Part shown: piece by piece, positions 1-7,381 of the stretch
Layout of the letters: each line of letters opens with the position of its first letter
Numbering within the stretch: position 1 is the first letter of the stretch
From: Syntrophales bacterium
Lineage (GTDB): Bacteria > Desulfobacterota > Syntrophia > Syntrophales > UBA5619
NCBI GenBank assembly: GCA_023229765.1
Contig: JALNYO010000004.1
Span: forward strand, 1 to 64,000
Direction of reading: 5' to 3'
Length of the DNA: 64,000 bases
The notes under the pieces: generated by a model
Seen by the model: only the letters and a program-made list of their open reading frames with translations
The model's database searches: none
Told to the model about the DNA's origin: nothing
Position numbers and translations under genes: made by a program

Positions 1-127
1 GAAAGAAAAGGTGAAACGCAAGGAACTCGCCTCCCCGGAGATCCTTCGCGGGGCGCTCCGGGAAACCATGCGGGAGATACTCCTGAAGAACGAGGCCCCG
101 CTGAAAATGCCCCATGAGCAAATCTAC
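1..127 (+). repeat. Exact 127-bp direct repeat, copy 1 (within ftsY)
   Basis: Bases 1-127 match 6992-7118 with no mismatch. The match ends sharply at 127 (next base a here, t at 7119). A perfect repeat of 127 bp beginning at the first base is the signature of a k=127 assembly-graph overlap, not of a biological repeat. Confidence 0.9.
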
Positions 128-736
128 ACAATCATGGTGGTCGGGGTAAACGGCTCCGGCAAGACTACCACCGCCGGCAAGCTCGCCCATAATTTCAAGG
201 ATGACGGATACCCGGTTACGCTGGTCGCGGCAGACACCTTTCGCGCCGCAGCCGTTGAGCAGTTGGAGCTCTGGGCAAAACGGGCGGACGTCCGGATCGT
301 CCGGCAAGCGGCCAACGCCGACCCCGCCGCCGTCGTCTTCGACGCCATGCGCCTTGCGAAGGATGGCAATCCCGGGGTGATCATTGTCGATACGGCCGGA
401 CGTCTCCACACCAAAATAAACCTGATGGAAGAACTCAAAAAGATGAAACGGATCATGGAGCGGGAACTCCCCGGCGCCCCCGATGAGGTTCTGCTCGTGC
501 TCGATGCGACAACCGGCCAAAACGCCATCGCCCAGGCCCGGATGTTCAAGGACGAAATCGGCGTCACCGGCCTGATTCTGACAAAACTCGACGGAACGGC
601 AAAAGGCGGCGTTGTCATCCGCATCGCCAAGGAACTCGGCATTCCGCTGCGTTACATCGGCGTCGGAGAGCAGATTGACGACCTTCAACCCTTTTGCGCC
701 GAGGAGTTCATCGACGCACTCTTCGAAAAGGAATAA
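1..736 (+). CDS. ftsY: Signal recognition particle receptor FtsY, C-terminal part (5' truncated by window edge)
   Basis: This is the NG GTPase of the SRP receptor, which docks ribosome-SRP complexes at the membrane for co-translational insertion. The frame is open from base 2. Visible motifs are the P-loop GVNGSGKTTTAGKLA, DTFRAAAVEQL, the G3 motif DTAGR and TKLDGTAKGG, and it ends with the usual FtsY tail. The first 127 bases are identical to 6992-7118, inside the N-terminal ftsY piece at 6789. Joining 6789-7118 to 128-736 gives one uninterrupted protein of about 312 residues, a normal FtsY length. I infer that the gene is intact in the organism and is split here by contig linearisation or a loop in the assembly. 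A real duplication or truncation is the alternative. Confidence 0.93.
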   Translation, partial: KEKVKRKELASPEILRGALRETMREILLKNEAPLKMPHEQIYTIMVVGVNGSGKTTTAGKLAHNFKDDGYPVTLVAADTFRAAAVEQLELWAKRADVRIVRQAANADPAAVVFDAMRLAKDGNPGVIIVDTAGRLHTKINLMEELKKMKRIMERELPGAPDEVLLVLDATTGQNAIAQARMFKDEIGVTGLILTKLDGTAKGGVVIRIAKELGIPLRYIGVGEQIDDLQPFCAEEFIDALFEKE

Positions 737-739
737 CCC

Positions 740-928
740 TTTGAGGCAATCGACACCACCGGCTGCGGCGACGTCTTCCACGCCGGCGTCATTTACGGCC
801 TTGTCCAGGGATGGTCAGCGGAAAAATGCCTTGACTGCGGAGCCTGGGCCGCGGCCCTTGCCAGCACAAAAATGGGCGGAAGAAACGGCATCCCCACCCC
901 CCAGGAATTGCATCAAAGGGGATATTGA
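740..928 (+). pseudogene. PfkB-family sugar kinase, C-terminal fragment
   Basis: A frame without a start codon reads AIDTTGCGDVFHAGVIYGL and continues to a stop at 926-928, about 62 residues. IDTTGCGDVFHAG corresponds to the anion-hole and catalytic-base motif (DTxGxGD) of ribokinase/PfkB carbohydrate kinases, whose C-terminal end looks like this. The N-terminal four fifths are missing. The fragment starts 4 bp after the ftsY stop, so a recombination or assembly junction must lie there. It is not expected to make an active enzyme. Confidence 0.7.
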
Positions 929-1314
929 CCCCCTTCTCCTCCGGGCAAACGCATGCGTTACCCCGCCCCTTACAATGCCGAGGGGCTGTCGGTTATTTGG
1001 GAGGTGTGATCACAGCAGAACAATTTTATGCACTAACCAATTGCATTTTATTCGGGCCGGGAAATATCTCGATTGTGCGCCTCTACGATTAGCCAAGCGC
1101 TGAAAGTCCTTTACGATCAATGAGATCAAGAAGCCGCTGCGCCGGGCCGCCTATTTCGGCGGCGGCTATCGTATCGGCGGCTTGAATGTCATTCATGCGG
1201 CGGTTCAAACTTTACATGGGGAACTTCAACGGGCTCCGACATCGTGAACAATCTTTTCCACCTATTTCATCGTCAAAGGTTTGATGATCTCCTTTTCATG
1301 ATCCTGTCCATTTT
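929..1314. other. Gap without a recognisable gene
   Basis: About 390 bases between the kinase fragment and the MNT gene. Reading frames here are short and have no family-like motifs. It may contain further gene debris, but I cannot assign any of it. Confidence 0.5.
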
Positions 1315-1650
1315 TTATGTACGGCCCGCCATGTAAATGACTTTGCCTTTCCGGACAATCTCGTTGACAAATTCGGCGGAGTCGCCGCCGAAATAGGCGT
1401 CCCGGCTGAACGGCAACGGTTCGATGTCGGTATCAATCTGTCGCCGGAGACGGAAAAGTGCCTTCATCTCTTCATAGGGAGCTTTTCCAAAGTCGTCTGA
1501 GAAAACGGCAACGTCGATGTCGCTATCATCGTTTGCCCGGCCCTCCGCATAGGAACCATAAAGGACAACAGCGTAAATGTTGTATCTTGCCCGCATGAGG
1601 GCAACGAAATCTTTCAATTTCTTCTCTACTGAATCTGCGCTTTTAGCCAT
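1315..1650 (-). CDS. MNT-type nucleotidyltransferase (MntA-like antitoxin)
   Basis: A 111-residue minimal nucleotidyltransferase. The Pol-beta signature GSX10DXD is complete (GSYAEGRANDDSDID, residues about 31-45), with a third acidic residue in DTDIEPLPF. In HEPN/MNT toxin-antitoxin modules the MNT protein neutralises the HEPN RNase, in characterised cases by AMPylating it. Its start overlaps the end of the upstream HEPN gene by 25 bp, so the two are co-transcribed and probably translationally coupled in the order HEPN then MNT. Role as antitoxin is inferred from the pairing. Confidence 0.85.
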   Translation of the reverse strand: MAKSADSVEKKLKDFVALMRARYNIYAVVLYGSYAEGRANDDSDIDVAVFSDDFGKAPYEEMKALFRLRRQIDTDIEPLPFSRDAYFGGDSAEFVNEIVRKGKVIYMAGRT

Positions 1651-2018
1651 TGGAGAAGCTCCTCCGTTTTTTCTATGACTTGCGCCGCCTTTTCTTTATC
1701 GATCAGGCTGTAAATTGCCTCCCGGTATGCCGGATAACGGGCCTGAATGTTGAGGGGCGTCAATTCATCTATGAAGTCGTTACGCTCTCCGGACATGGCA
1801 GTCTTCAAGCCCACAAGATCAACCAACCTGTCCAATTTGTGAATATAAGGCGGCATGGTTGAAGTCTGTTTTACATACAGGGCTTTGAGCATTTTCTCGA
1901 CGGCTTGATGGCACATGAAGCCAACGTAAAGATAATGGTCTTTATCGAGAAGTGATTTGGCGACCTGCAAATCATATTCAGCGATGTCTATCCAATATTG
2001 GATCGTTTTCTCACTCAT
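1626..2018 (-). CDS. HEPN domain protein (HepT-like, putative toxin)
   Basis: A 130-residue all-helical protein with the HEPN signature AEYDLQVAKSLL, then GFMCHQAVEKMLKALYV, and a C-terminal ARYPAYRE. It is the first gene of a two-gene unit with the MNT protein at 1315. Known HEPN toxins are RNases that use an Rx4-6H motif. I do not find that motif here, only the RYP motif of the broader HEPN family, so RNase activity is uncertain. It could be a non-toxic HEPN partner in nucleotidyltransferase regulation. Confidence 0.82.
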   Translation of the reverse strand: MSEKTIQYWIDIAEYDLQVAKSLLDKDHYLYVGFMCHQAVEKMLKALYVKQTSTMPPYIHKLDRLVDLVGLKTAMSGERNDFIDELTPLNIQARYPAYREAIYSLIDKEKAAQVIEKTEELLQWLKAQIQ

Positions 2019-2061
2019 GATTCCCGACCTGTTTTTCGTGGGTCCGCGTGGGCGCTCCAGT

Positions 2062-2322
2062 TTAATCCTGAGACGGTGACTTGATCATTCGGAAGCTATT
2101 CCATACAATAAAACCATAAATTCCACAACAAATAAGCCATGTCTTTATCCCGATCTCTTCCTCCGCCATGATCATGATCAGCAGGACCATGATAAGCTTG
2201 GCCGGTAAAAACAGATTAAATCTCATCAACAGCCTGGCAAGAGGATTGGCTTCATAGGCCCCGCTTCTCAAAACTTTTCTGGTTGTGGTTATATCCAGAA
2301 TATTCAGGATGATGAAGAGCAA
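2062..2322 (-). CDS. Small membrane protein, DUF5658-like, probably 5' truncated
   Basis: About 86 residues with two or three hydrophobic segments. LNILDITTTRKVL followed by GAYEANPLARLL matches the general pattern of DUF5658-like proteins (LDxxxT ... EANP). The first available start is TTG at 2322. The frame stays open upstream through a further hydrophobic stretch (LLTKIFHFLLPLLFIIL) to about 2364, exactly where a copy of the ftsY 3' end begins. The true N-terminus was therefore probably lost at that junction. Function unknown. Confidence 0.55.
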   Translation of the reverse strand: MLFIILNILDITTTRKVLRSGAYEANPLARLLMRFNLFLPAKLIMVLLIMIMAEEEIGIKTWLICCGIYGFIVWNSFRMIKSPSQD

Positions 2323-2363
2323 AGGCAGCAGGAAGTGGAATATCTTCGTGAGCAGCAGGAAGA

Positions 2364-2415
2364 GCCGAGGAGTTCATCGACGCACTCTTCGAAAAGGAAT
2401 ACCATTTGAGGCAAT
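2364..2415 (+). repeat. Second copy of the ftsY 3' end
   Basis: Bases 2364-2401 are identical to 698-735, the last 38 bp of ftsY. The next dozen bases are nearly identical (gaataccatttgaggcaat against gaataaccctttgaggcaat). No other ftsY sequence is present here. It marks a recombination or assembly junction that cuts the DUF5658-like gene. Confidence 0.85.
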
Positions 2416-2640
2416 TGCAAAACCATTTGTCATTCCCGAAAGGGCGGCCACCGCTCCATCTTTCTTACCCTGTCGCATCGCCAGCCCCTGCTTTTCGATG
2501 TAAAATAGATGCAAAATATTTCTGTCAAAATATTTCTTGACAAGCCAAAACAGCCCCCCTATACTCCGCCCGTCGAAAAGCAATGTCTTATCAATAAGCT
2601 TCGCTTTCGGGAATGACAAATGGTTTTGCAATTGCCTCAA
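2406..2640. mobile_element. MITE-like element with 37-bp perfect inverted ends
   Basis: Left end 2406-2442 and right end 2604-2640 are perfect reverse complements (37 bp each, beginning ttgaggcaattgcaaaac). The 235-bp unit has no transposase. Related ends (gaggtaattgcaaaactc) occur at 10881 and 11141, so this is a family in this genome. The interior carries a consensus sigma-70 promoter. The reading frame across it on the minus strand shows no protein features. Confidence 0.7.
2537..2565 (+). promoter_or_regulatory. Sigma-70 promoter inside the inverted-repeat element
   Basis: TTGACA at 2537-2542 and TATACT at 2560-2565 are separated by 17 bp. It points rightwards out of the element towards the degraded lipoprotein gene and the Fe-S/FAD operon. 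Confidence 0.6.
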
Positions 2641-2685
2641 TAATATTAATAATTCTCCATTGCCAGCGCCTGCAATATCCGGAAC

Positions 2686-3116
2686 ATGATTTTCCTGCTG
2701 GATAACGGCACATTCGACTCCTTCAATTACAACCGCTGGGCGGTTAACCCCGCCGACATGGGGTCGGCGACAATATGCTGCGCGATTTGCAGCAAAGCGG
2801 TCTTTTCCGTGCCGTTTTTTCGTACCACACCCCCGATGAGGGCCGATATGTTGTCCAGGGCGGCGTAGAAGATTTTTTTCTCAAAATGGGCAAGACCGGT
2901 CGGACTGCCGTTGCCGCGCTGGTGATTACTCTCGAGGATACAAAACAGCACGCGGCAACCAGGAGGATACTCTATCAGAAGAAATACCGGAAGAGAGACT
3001 TCTGGGGACCCCGACCACGGAAGGCTACTGCCGGGCTACGAGTCTCGCCTTGGAAGCCCTTTCCCGGAGGATAACAACCGACATTTACGCGGGAATCATA
3101 AATGCGGAAAAATGTT
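2686..3116 (+). pseudogene. ABC transporter auxiliary lipoprotein (PqiC/ABC_trans_aux-like), frameshifted
   Basis: Three consecutive frames together read like one protein: DSFNYNRWAVNPADM (frame of 2686), then MLRDLQQSGLFRAVF and GRYVVQGGVEDFF (frame of 2775), then PEERLLGTPTTEGYC to a stop at 3116. The order 'NRW..NPADM', 'LxxLxxSGLFxxV', 'YVxxGxVxxF' and a terminal helix with ALEALSRRI is that of the periplasmic auxiliary component of Mla/Pqi-type ABC transporters. Two frameshifts (near 2757 and 2980) break it and no signal peptide start is visible. Sequencing error is possible, but the surrounding debris favours real decay. Confidence 0.55.
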
Positions 3117-3129
3117 AAGCGAGGTGACT

Positions 3130-4164
3130 ATGAATGATTTGCAATTCAGCGAAAATGTCTGCCTGACCTGCCCGACCGCCGACTGCATGATGAAATGCCA
3201 GTACATCCGGTTCGGCAGTATCAAAGAGGCCCACGGGGAGATGATGAAGGTTGTCCGCGGGGAGGATTCCCGGATTCTGAGCGAGTGCGTCACCTGCTAC
3301 GCCTGCGAGGAGTACTGCCGCAGGGGCAACCACCCCTATCTTCTCATTGGTGAGCGCCGGGAGGAAAAGGGCCTCCTTTCCGCCCCCCGGCCGATTGCCA
3401 AGCAGTGGATAAATCTGACGCGGATGCAGGGAAAGCAGTTCATCTGCCAGGTAAATGATACGGCGCTTTCGTGCTGCCTGCTTCCGGAGCTGATGGTTCT
3501 GGCCACCGGGGAAATCTTCAATGGCGTCAGTCAGGCCGTTGTTTTTGGCGCCGAATTCATGTGCCCTGCCGTCCACAGCCACTTCTCGAAGATGTCCGTA
3601 ATCCGGGAGCGCCTGCCCCTGGTTATCGAAAATTTCCGGAAACTTGGCGTGAAGGAGGTGATCTTCATGCACGATGAATGCTACGGCACCTTTACCTCCA
3701 TCGCCCCCGCCTACTGCTACGAATTGCCGTTCCGGCCGATCTACTATATGGATTTCCTGCTGGAGCGGTTGACACAATTAAAAGACCGGATCAAGCCACT
3801 CAATATCAGGGCCGCCTACCAGCGCCCCTGCTCGAACCGCCTCATCCCCGACAAACTGCCGCTCGTAAAGCAGATCCTCGACCTGATCGGCGTGGAGCTG
3901 CCGGAGAGAACCTACCAAGGGGAAAACTCCCTCTGCTGCGGAGAGGTGTTCAAGGCTACCTCCGGATACCAGCTCGTAGCCGATGTTCAGGGCCGCAATA
4001 TCAGCGACATGCTCGCCTCCGGCGCCGACTATTGCGTCTTCAACTGCCCGGCCTGCCAGGTAAGCCTGTCGGAAAAGGTCAAAAAGGAAGGGCTTAAGCC
4101 TGTTCATCTGGTAGATCTTTGCAAGATCGCGATCGGCGAAAAGAGAAGGGAGGAATTTCTATGA
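3130..4164 (+). CDS. Fe-S oxidoreductase with CCG domains (LldE/HdrB-like)
   Basis: About 344 residues, first gene of a three-gene redox operon. The N-terminus has ferredoxin-like cysteine clusters (CLTCPTADCMMKC and CVTCYACEEYC). The C-terminal half carries heterodisulfide-reductase-type cysteine-rich motifs, including ENSLCCGEVF and NCPACQVSL. Start is placed at ATG 3130, four bases after gaggtg, not the in-frame ATG at 3112. Its stop overlaps the next start (ATGA at 4161). It probably passes electrons between the flavoprotein GlcD-like partner and a membrane or soluble acceptor. Substrate not determined. Confidence 0.85.
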   Translation: MNDLQFSENVCLTCPTADCMMKCQYIRFGSIKEAHGEMMKVVRGEDSRILSECVTCYACEEYCRRGNHPYLLIGERREEKGLLSAPRPIAKQWINLTRMQGKQFICQVNDTALSCCLLPELMVLATGEIFNGVSQAVVFGAEFMCPAVHSHFSKMSVIRERLPLVIENFRKLGVKEVIFMHDECYGTFTSIAPAYCYELPFRPIYYMDFLLERLTQLKDRIKPLNIRAAYQRPCSNRLIPDKLPLVKQILDLIGVELPERTYQGENSLCCGEVFKATSGYQLVADVQGRNISDMLASGADYCVFNCPACQVSLSEKVKKEGLKPVHLVDLCKIAIGEKRREEFL

Positions 4165-5540
4165 GCGACATCCTGAATTCCCTGATTGAAATACTCGGCA
4201 AACGGGGCGTTTCCAACTCGCCTGAGGAACTCTGGTACTATTCAATGGACCCTGGGGTCCTCGATCCGCACCTGCCCGAATTCGTCGTCGCCCCGAAGAC
4301 AACCGAAGAGGTGCAGAAGATCGTCCGGCTCGCCAATCGCGAAAAGATCCCGATTGTCCCGATGGGAAACGGCATGTCCCTGACAGGACTGGTTATTCCC
4401 CTCAAGGGCGGGATAGTGATGGATATGAAAAGAATGAACAAAATTGTTGAGGTCAATCCGGTGGCCCGGTATGTTGTCGTAGAAGGAGGAACCTCCCAGG
4501 GGATGCTCAAGGCATACCTGCAGGAGCACCACCCCGGCCTTCGCCACAGCCTCCCCGACGCACCGGCCGCGACGACGATTGCCGCGAACGTCTCGCTGCA
4601 CGGCCAGGGAAGGCTGACCCAGCAGTACGGCTTCAACTCCGACATGGTAACCGGCCTGGAGGTCGTCCTTCCCACCGGAGAAATCTGTCGTATCGGCTCG
4701 CCCTCCGTCGGCCCCTACTGGTTTTCCAAAGGACCCTCACTCCCCGATCTTTCAGGACTTTTCCTGGGCTGGCTCGGGACGACCGGGGTCATCACCAAGG
4801 TGGGGCTGATGCTCTATCCGAACAAGAAAATCCGCGATGTCGAGCTCTTCGTGACCGACCGGGCCGACCTGATTCCGGAGATGCTCTACCGGCTCACCCA
4901 TCTGGAGATGCTTGAGGACATCAATGTCTGGTTCCAGCCGAAACCGCTGATGTTCGAGGACAATTTTCATATCACCATCTACTTTGCCGGAGACGACGAC
5001 GAGGAGATAGAGTTTAAAAGAAAGAAGCTCTGGAACACGATGCAGGGGTACATCGACTCCCGGGACGGCGGTTTCATGAGCGTCCAGTACATCAAAGCGT
5101 CGCTTCTCGAGATGCCCCAGCGCAGCATCGCCGATTTCGCCGACGTCCCGAAAGGGGGCGGCTTCGAATACTCGGGGCCAATTGTCACGATCGACCGTTT
5201 TCCCCTTTACGCCGCGAAGCTGGTCGAACTGGCGAGGAAATACCGCCTCCTCTACGCCGGGGCGGCCCGCCTCATCTCCGGTGGACACATGATGATGTTC
5301 GCGATTTCTTTTGCCTTTAACCGTGACGACAGAGACATGATGCGCCGGGTTAAGGAAGCCCTCGAAGAGGCGACGGAGTTTGCCCTTGCCGAGGGTGGCA
5401 TCCCGTGGAAGCCCAATTTCGCAGAACAGCGGATGATCCTCGATAAGATGGAGCCCGCCACCCGCAGCCTCTACCGGATGATCAAGAAGAATCTCGATCC
5501 GCAGGGGATAATGAATCCCGGCAACTGGGAGGTGAACTGA
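4161..5540 (+). CDS. FAD-linked oxidase, glycolate oxidase GlcD / D-lactate dehydrogenase family
   Basis: About 459 residues. The PCMH-type FAD-binding half has VVAPKTTEEVQKIVRLAN, then PIVPMGNGMSLTG and GGIVMDMKRMN. The C-terminal half is of the FAD-oxidase C type and ends LDPQGIMNPGNW, the usual tail of this family. Members oxidise 2-hydroxyacids such as glycolate or D-lactate and hand electrons to Fe-S partners. Start at 4161 after gggagg, overlapping the upstream stop by 4 bp. It overlaps the downstream Fe-S gene at 5540, so the three are one translational unit. The substrate cannot be read from sequence. Confidence 0.9.
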   Translation: MSDILNSLIEILGKRGVSNSPEELWYYSMDPGVLDPHLPEFVVAPKTTEEVQKIVRLANREKIPIVPMGNGMSLTGLVIPLKGGIVMDMKRMNKIVEVNPVARYVVVEGGTSQGMLKAYLQEHHPGLRHSLPDAPAATTIAANVSLHGQGRLTQQYGFNSDMVTGLEVVLPTGEICRIGSPSVGPYWFSKGPSLPDLSGLFLGWLGTTGVITKVGLMLYPNKKIRDVELFVTDRADLIPEMLYRLTHLEMLEDINVWFQPKPLMFEDNFHITIYFAGDDDEEIEFKRKKLWNTMQGYIDSRDGGFMSVQYIKASLLEMPQRSIADFADVPKGGGFEYSGPIVTIDRFPLYAAKLVELARKYRLLYAGAARLISGGHMMMFAISFAFNRDDRDMMRRVKEALEEATEFALAEGGIPWKPNFAEQRMILDKMEPATRSLYRMIKKNLDPQGIMNPGNWEVN

Positions 5541-6715
5541 TGGAACTTGTCCACAACATCCAACACGCCGACATCGTCCACCGCTGCTTTCGGTGCGGCT
5601 ACTGCAAATTTCCTTCTGATTACTCCGACTTCAACTGCCCGTCGTACAAGGCGTTCGGCTGGGACACCTACTCGCCGGGGGGGCGCATGTGGCTTATCCG
5701 GGGCTGGATGGAAGGGGAGATCAAAACAAATTCCCATTTTGCCGAGATCATGTACGCCTGCACCGCCTGCGACAACTGCAAAAACCAGTGCGTTTTCCCC
5801 CGATTTCGGGACTTCCTGCCTGAGATATTCGAGGAAACCAGGGCAGAACTGGTAAACGAGGGCTTCGTCCCCCCGCCCGTCCGCGATTATTTCAAGGCCG
5901 TGACAATCAACGGAAACCCCTACAAGCTTCCCCAAGAGCGGCGCGGGGATTGGGCGGCGGGAACCGGAATTCAGAAATTCTCCGGCCACGAATACCTCCT
6001 CTACATAGGCAGCGTCGGCGCCTGGGACGAAATCGGACAAAAAATGACAAGGAGCGTCGCCCGGGTGCTGATTAAAGCCGGCGTTTCGGTCGGCATCCTC
6101 GCCGATGAGGAGACCTGCGACGGCAACGATGTCAAGGCGATGGGGGAAACGGGGCTATTCAAACAGTTGGCAACAGACAACATCATTAAATTCAAGGAGA
6201 AAGGCATCGTGAAGATCATCACGCTGGATCCGCACGCCTATAACGCCTTCAAGAAGGACTACCCGCCGCTGGGCGCGGATTTTCAGGTATTTCACCATAC
6301 GCAGATCATGGCAGAACTATTGAAAGAAAAAAGAATAACTCCATCCACCTATCCGGTGACCGTGACCTATCACGACCCCTGCTATCTGGGACGGCATAAT
6401 GCCATTTACGGCCCACCGAGAGACATCCTGAAGGCGATCCCCGGACTTGCGCTTGTGGAGATGCGCCAGTCCGGTGTAAACGGGTTCTGCTGCGGCGGGG
6501 GTGGGGGGAATTTCTTTACCGATATCTTAGGCTCCGGCGAGGATAGCCCCGGCCGTGTGCGAGTCCGGCAGGCCCTGCAGACCGGCGCCTCCGTAATCGC
6601 TGTCGCCTGCCCCAACTGTGCGAAAATGTTATGCGATGCCGTCAAGGCGGAAGGTCTGGAGGAGATTCTGCGGGTTCAGGGCATCGCCGAAATAATCGAA
6701 CAGGCCTCGCTGTAA
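5540..6715 (+). CDS. Fe-S protein with CCG domain, GlcF/HdrD-like
   Basis: 391 residues. N-terminal clusters CFRCGYCKF and CTACDNCKNQC would bind [4Fe-4S]. The C-terminal cysteine-rich domain has TYHDPCYLGRHNAIYGPP, then GFCCGGGGGNFF and ACPNCAKMLC, the classical CCG pattern of HdrD/GlcF. Starts by ATGA overlap with the flavoprotein gene. Together with 3130 and 4161 it makes a 2-hydroxyacid dehydrogenase complex with two Fe-S partners. In syntrophs such complexes are candidates for reverse electron transfer or bifurcation; this role is inference. Confidence 0.88.
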   Translation: MELVHNIQHADIVHRCFRCGYCKFPSDYSDFNCPSYKAFGWDTYSPGGRMWLIRGWMEGEIKTNSHFAEIMYACTACDNCKNQCVFPRFRDFLPEIFEETRAELVNEGFVPPPVRDYFKAVTINGNPYKLPQERRGDWAAGTGIQKFSGHEYLLYIGSVGAWDEIGQKMTRSVARVLIKAGVSVGILADEETCDGNDVKAMGETGLFKQLATDNIIKFKEKGIVKIITLDPHAYNAFKKDYPPLGADFQVFHHTQIMAELLKEKRITPSTYPVTVTYHDPCYLGRHNAIYGPPRDILKAIPGLALVEMRQSGVNGFCCGGGGGNFFTDILGSGEDSPGRVRVRQALQTGASVIAVACPNCAKMLCDAVKAEGLEEILRVQGIAEIIEQASL

Positions 6716-6788
6716 TTTTCTTCCTTGGCGTATCCTCGCTGGTTTCTGTCTCCCTGACATGAAAAATTAATAAAGGGAGGACGAATAG

Positions 6789-7163
6789 ATGGAAGAAAAA
6801 AACGGGAAAAAGGGATTTTTTGACCGACTGAAGACAGGACTTGCCAAAACCCGCAAGCTGCTTATGACCGATGTTGACGATCTCATCCTCGGCAGCAAGC
6901 AGATCGATCAGGCGCTTTACGACGAGCTGGAGGAGCGGATGATTGTCGCCGACGTCGGGCCGGCCTTTACCGGCGAGCTGATTGAATCATTGAAAGAAAA
7001 GGTGAAACGCAAGGAACTCGCCTCCCCGGAGATCCTTCGCGGGGCGCTCCGGGAAACCATGCGGGAGATACTCCTGAAGAACGAGGCCCCGCTGAAAATG
7101 CCCCATGAGCAAATCTACTTGTCTATCGTTTGCAGACAGGAAAGACTCCGCAGCCAAACTTAA
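6789..7163 (+). CDS. ftsY: FtsY N-terminal part, apparently truncated
   Basis: Begins MEEKNGKKGFFDRLKTGL with a good ribosome site (ggagg before the ATG) and includes the helical N domain (KTRKLLMTDVDDLIL, LEERMIVADVG). After base 7118 the sequence leaves ftsY and adds an unrelated tail of 14 residues before a stop at 7163. Bases 6992-7118 repeat bases 1-127. The natural continuation is base 128 at the left edge. The truncated product lacks the GTPase P-loop and would be inactive, so the break is probably an assembly artefact or a strain variant. Confidence 0.85.
   Translation: MEEKNGKKGFFDRLKTGLAKTRKLLMTDVDDLILGSKQIDQALYDELEERMIVADVGPAFTGELIESLKEKVKRKELASPEILRGALRETMREILLKNEAPLKMPHEQIYLSIVCRQERLRSQT
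6992..7118 (+). repeat. Exact 127-bp direct repeat, copy 2
   Basis: Identical to bases 1-127. The two copies delimit a loop of 6,991 bp that would close to restore a complete ftsY. Confidence 0.9.
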
Positions 7164-7244
7164 TGTTGGCGGCCTCGTGAAAATGTATGAAACAGGGCCT
7201 TTTGAAAATGCGTTGGATTCTGTGTCGAATTCTGTTTATTGAAC

Positions 7245-7275
7245 CCCTCGGCTCCATCATTTTGGGAGCCGAGGG
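7245..7275. terminator. Strong hairpin downstream of the beta-helix gene
   Basis: An 11-bp perfect stem (ccctcggctcc / ggagccgaggg) with a 9-base loop lies beyond the 3' end of the minus-strand gene at 7382. There is no clear T run, so intrinsic termination is only likely. Confidence 0.45.
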
Positions 7276-7381
7276 AGGATATAACAAATTGATTACTGCT
7301 CTATATGGTCTTTCATGCGATAGCTTTTTCCTTCGATGAGCGTTTATCCCGCTGTCTCCACCTGAAAAAAGCGAATCATGA

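Noticed and set aside
612..1103. 163-residue plus-strand frame over the ftsY end
   Set aside because: It is a different frame of ftsY and of the PfkB fragment, with skewed composition.
2374..2640. 88-residue minus-strand frame
   Set aside because: It coincides with the inverted-repeat element and has no protein-like features.
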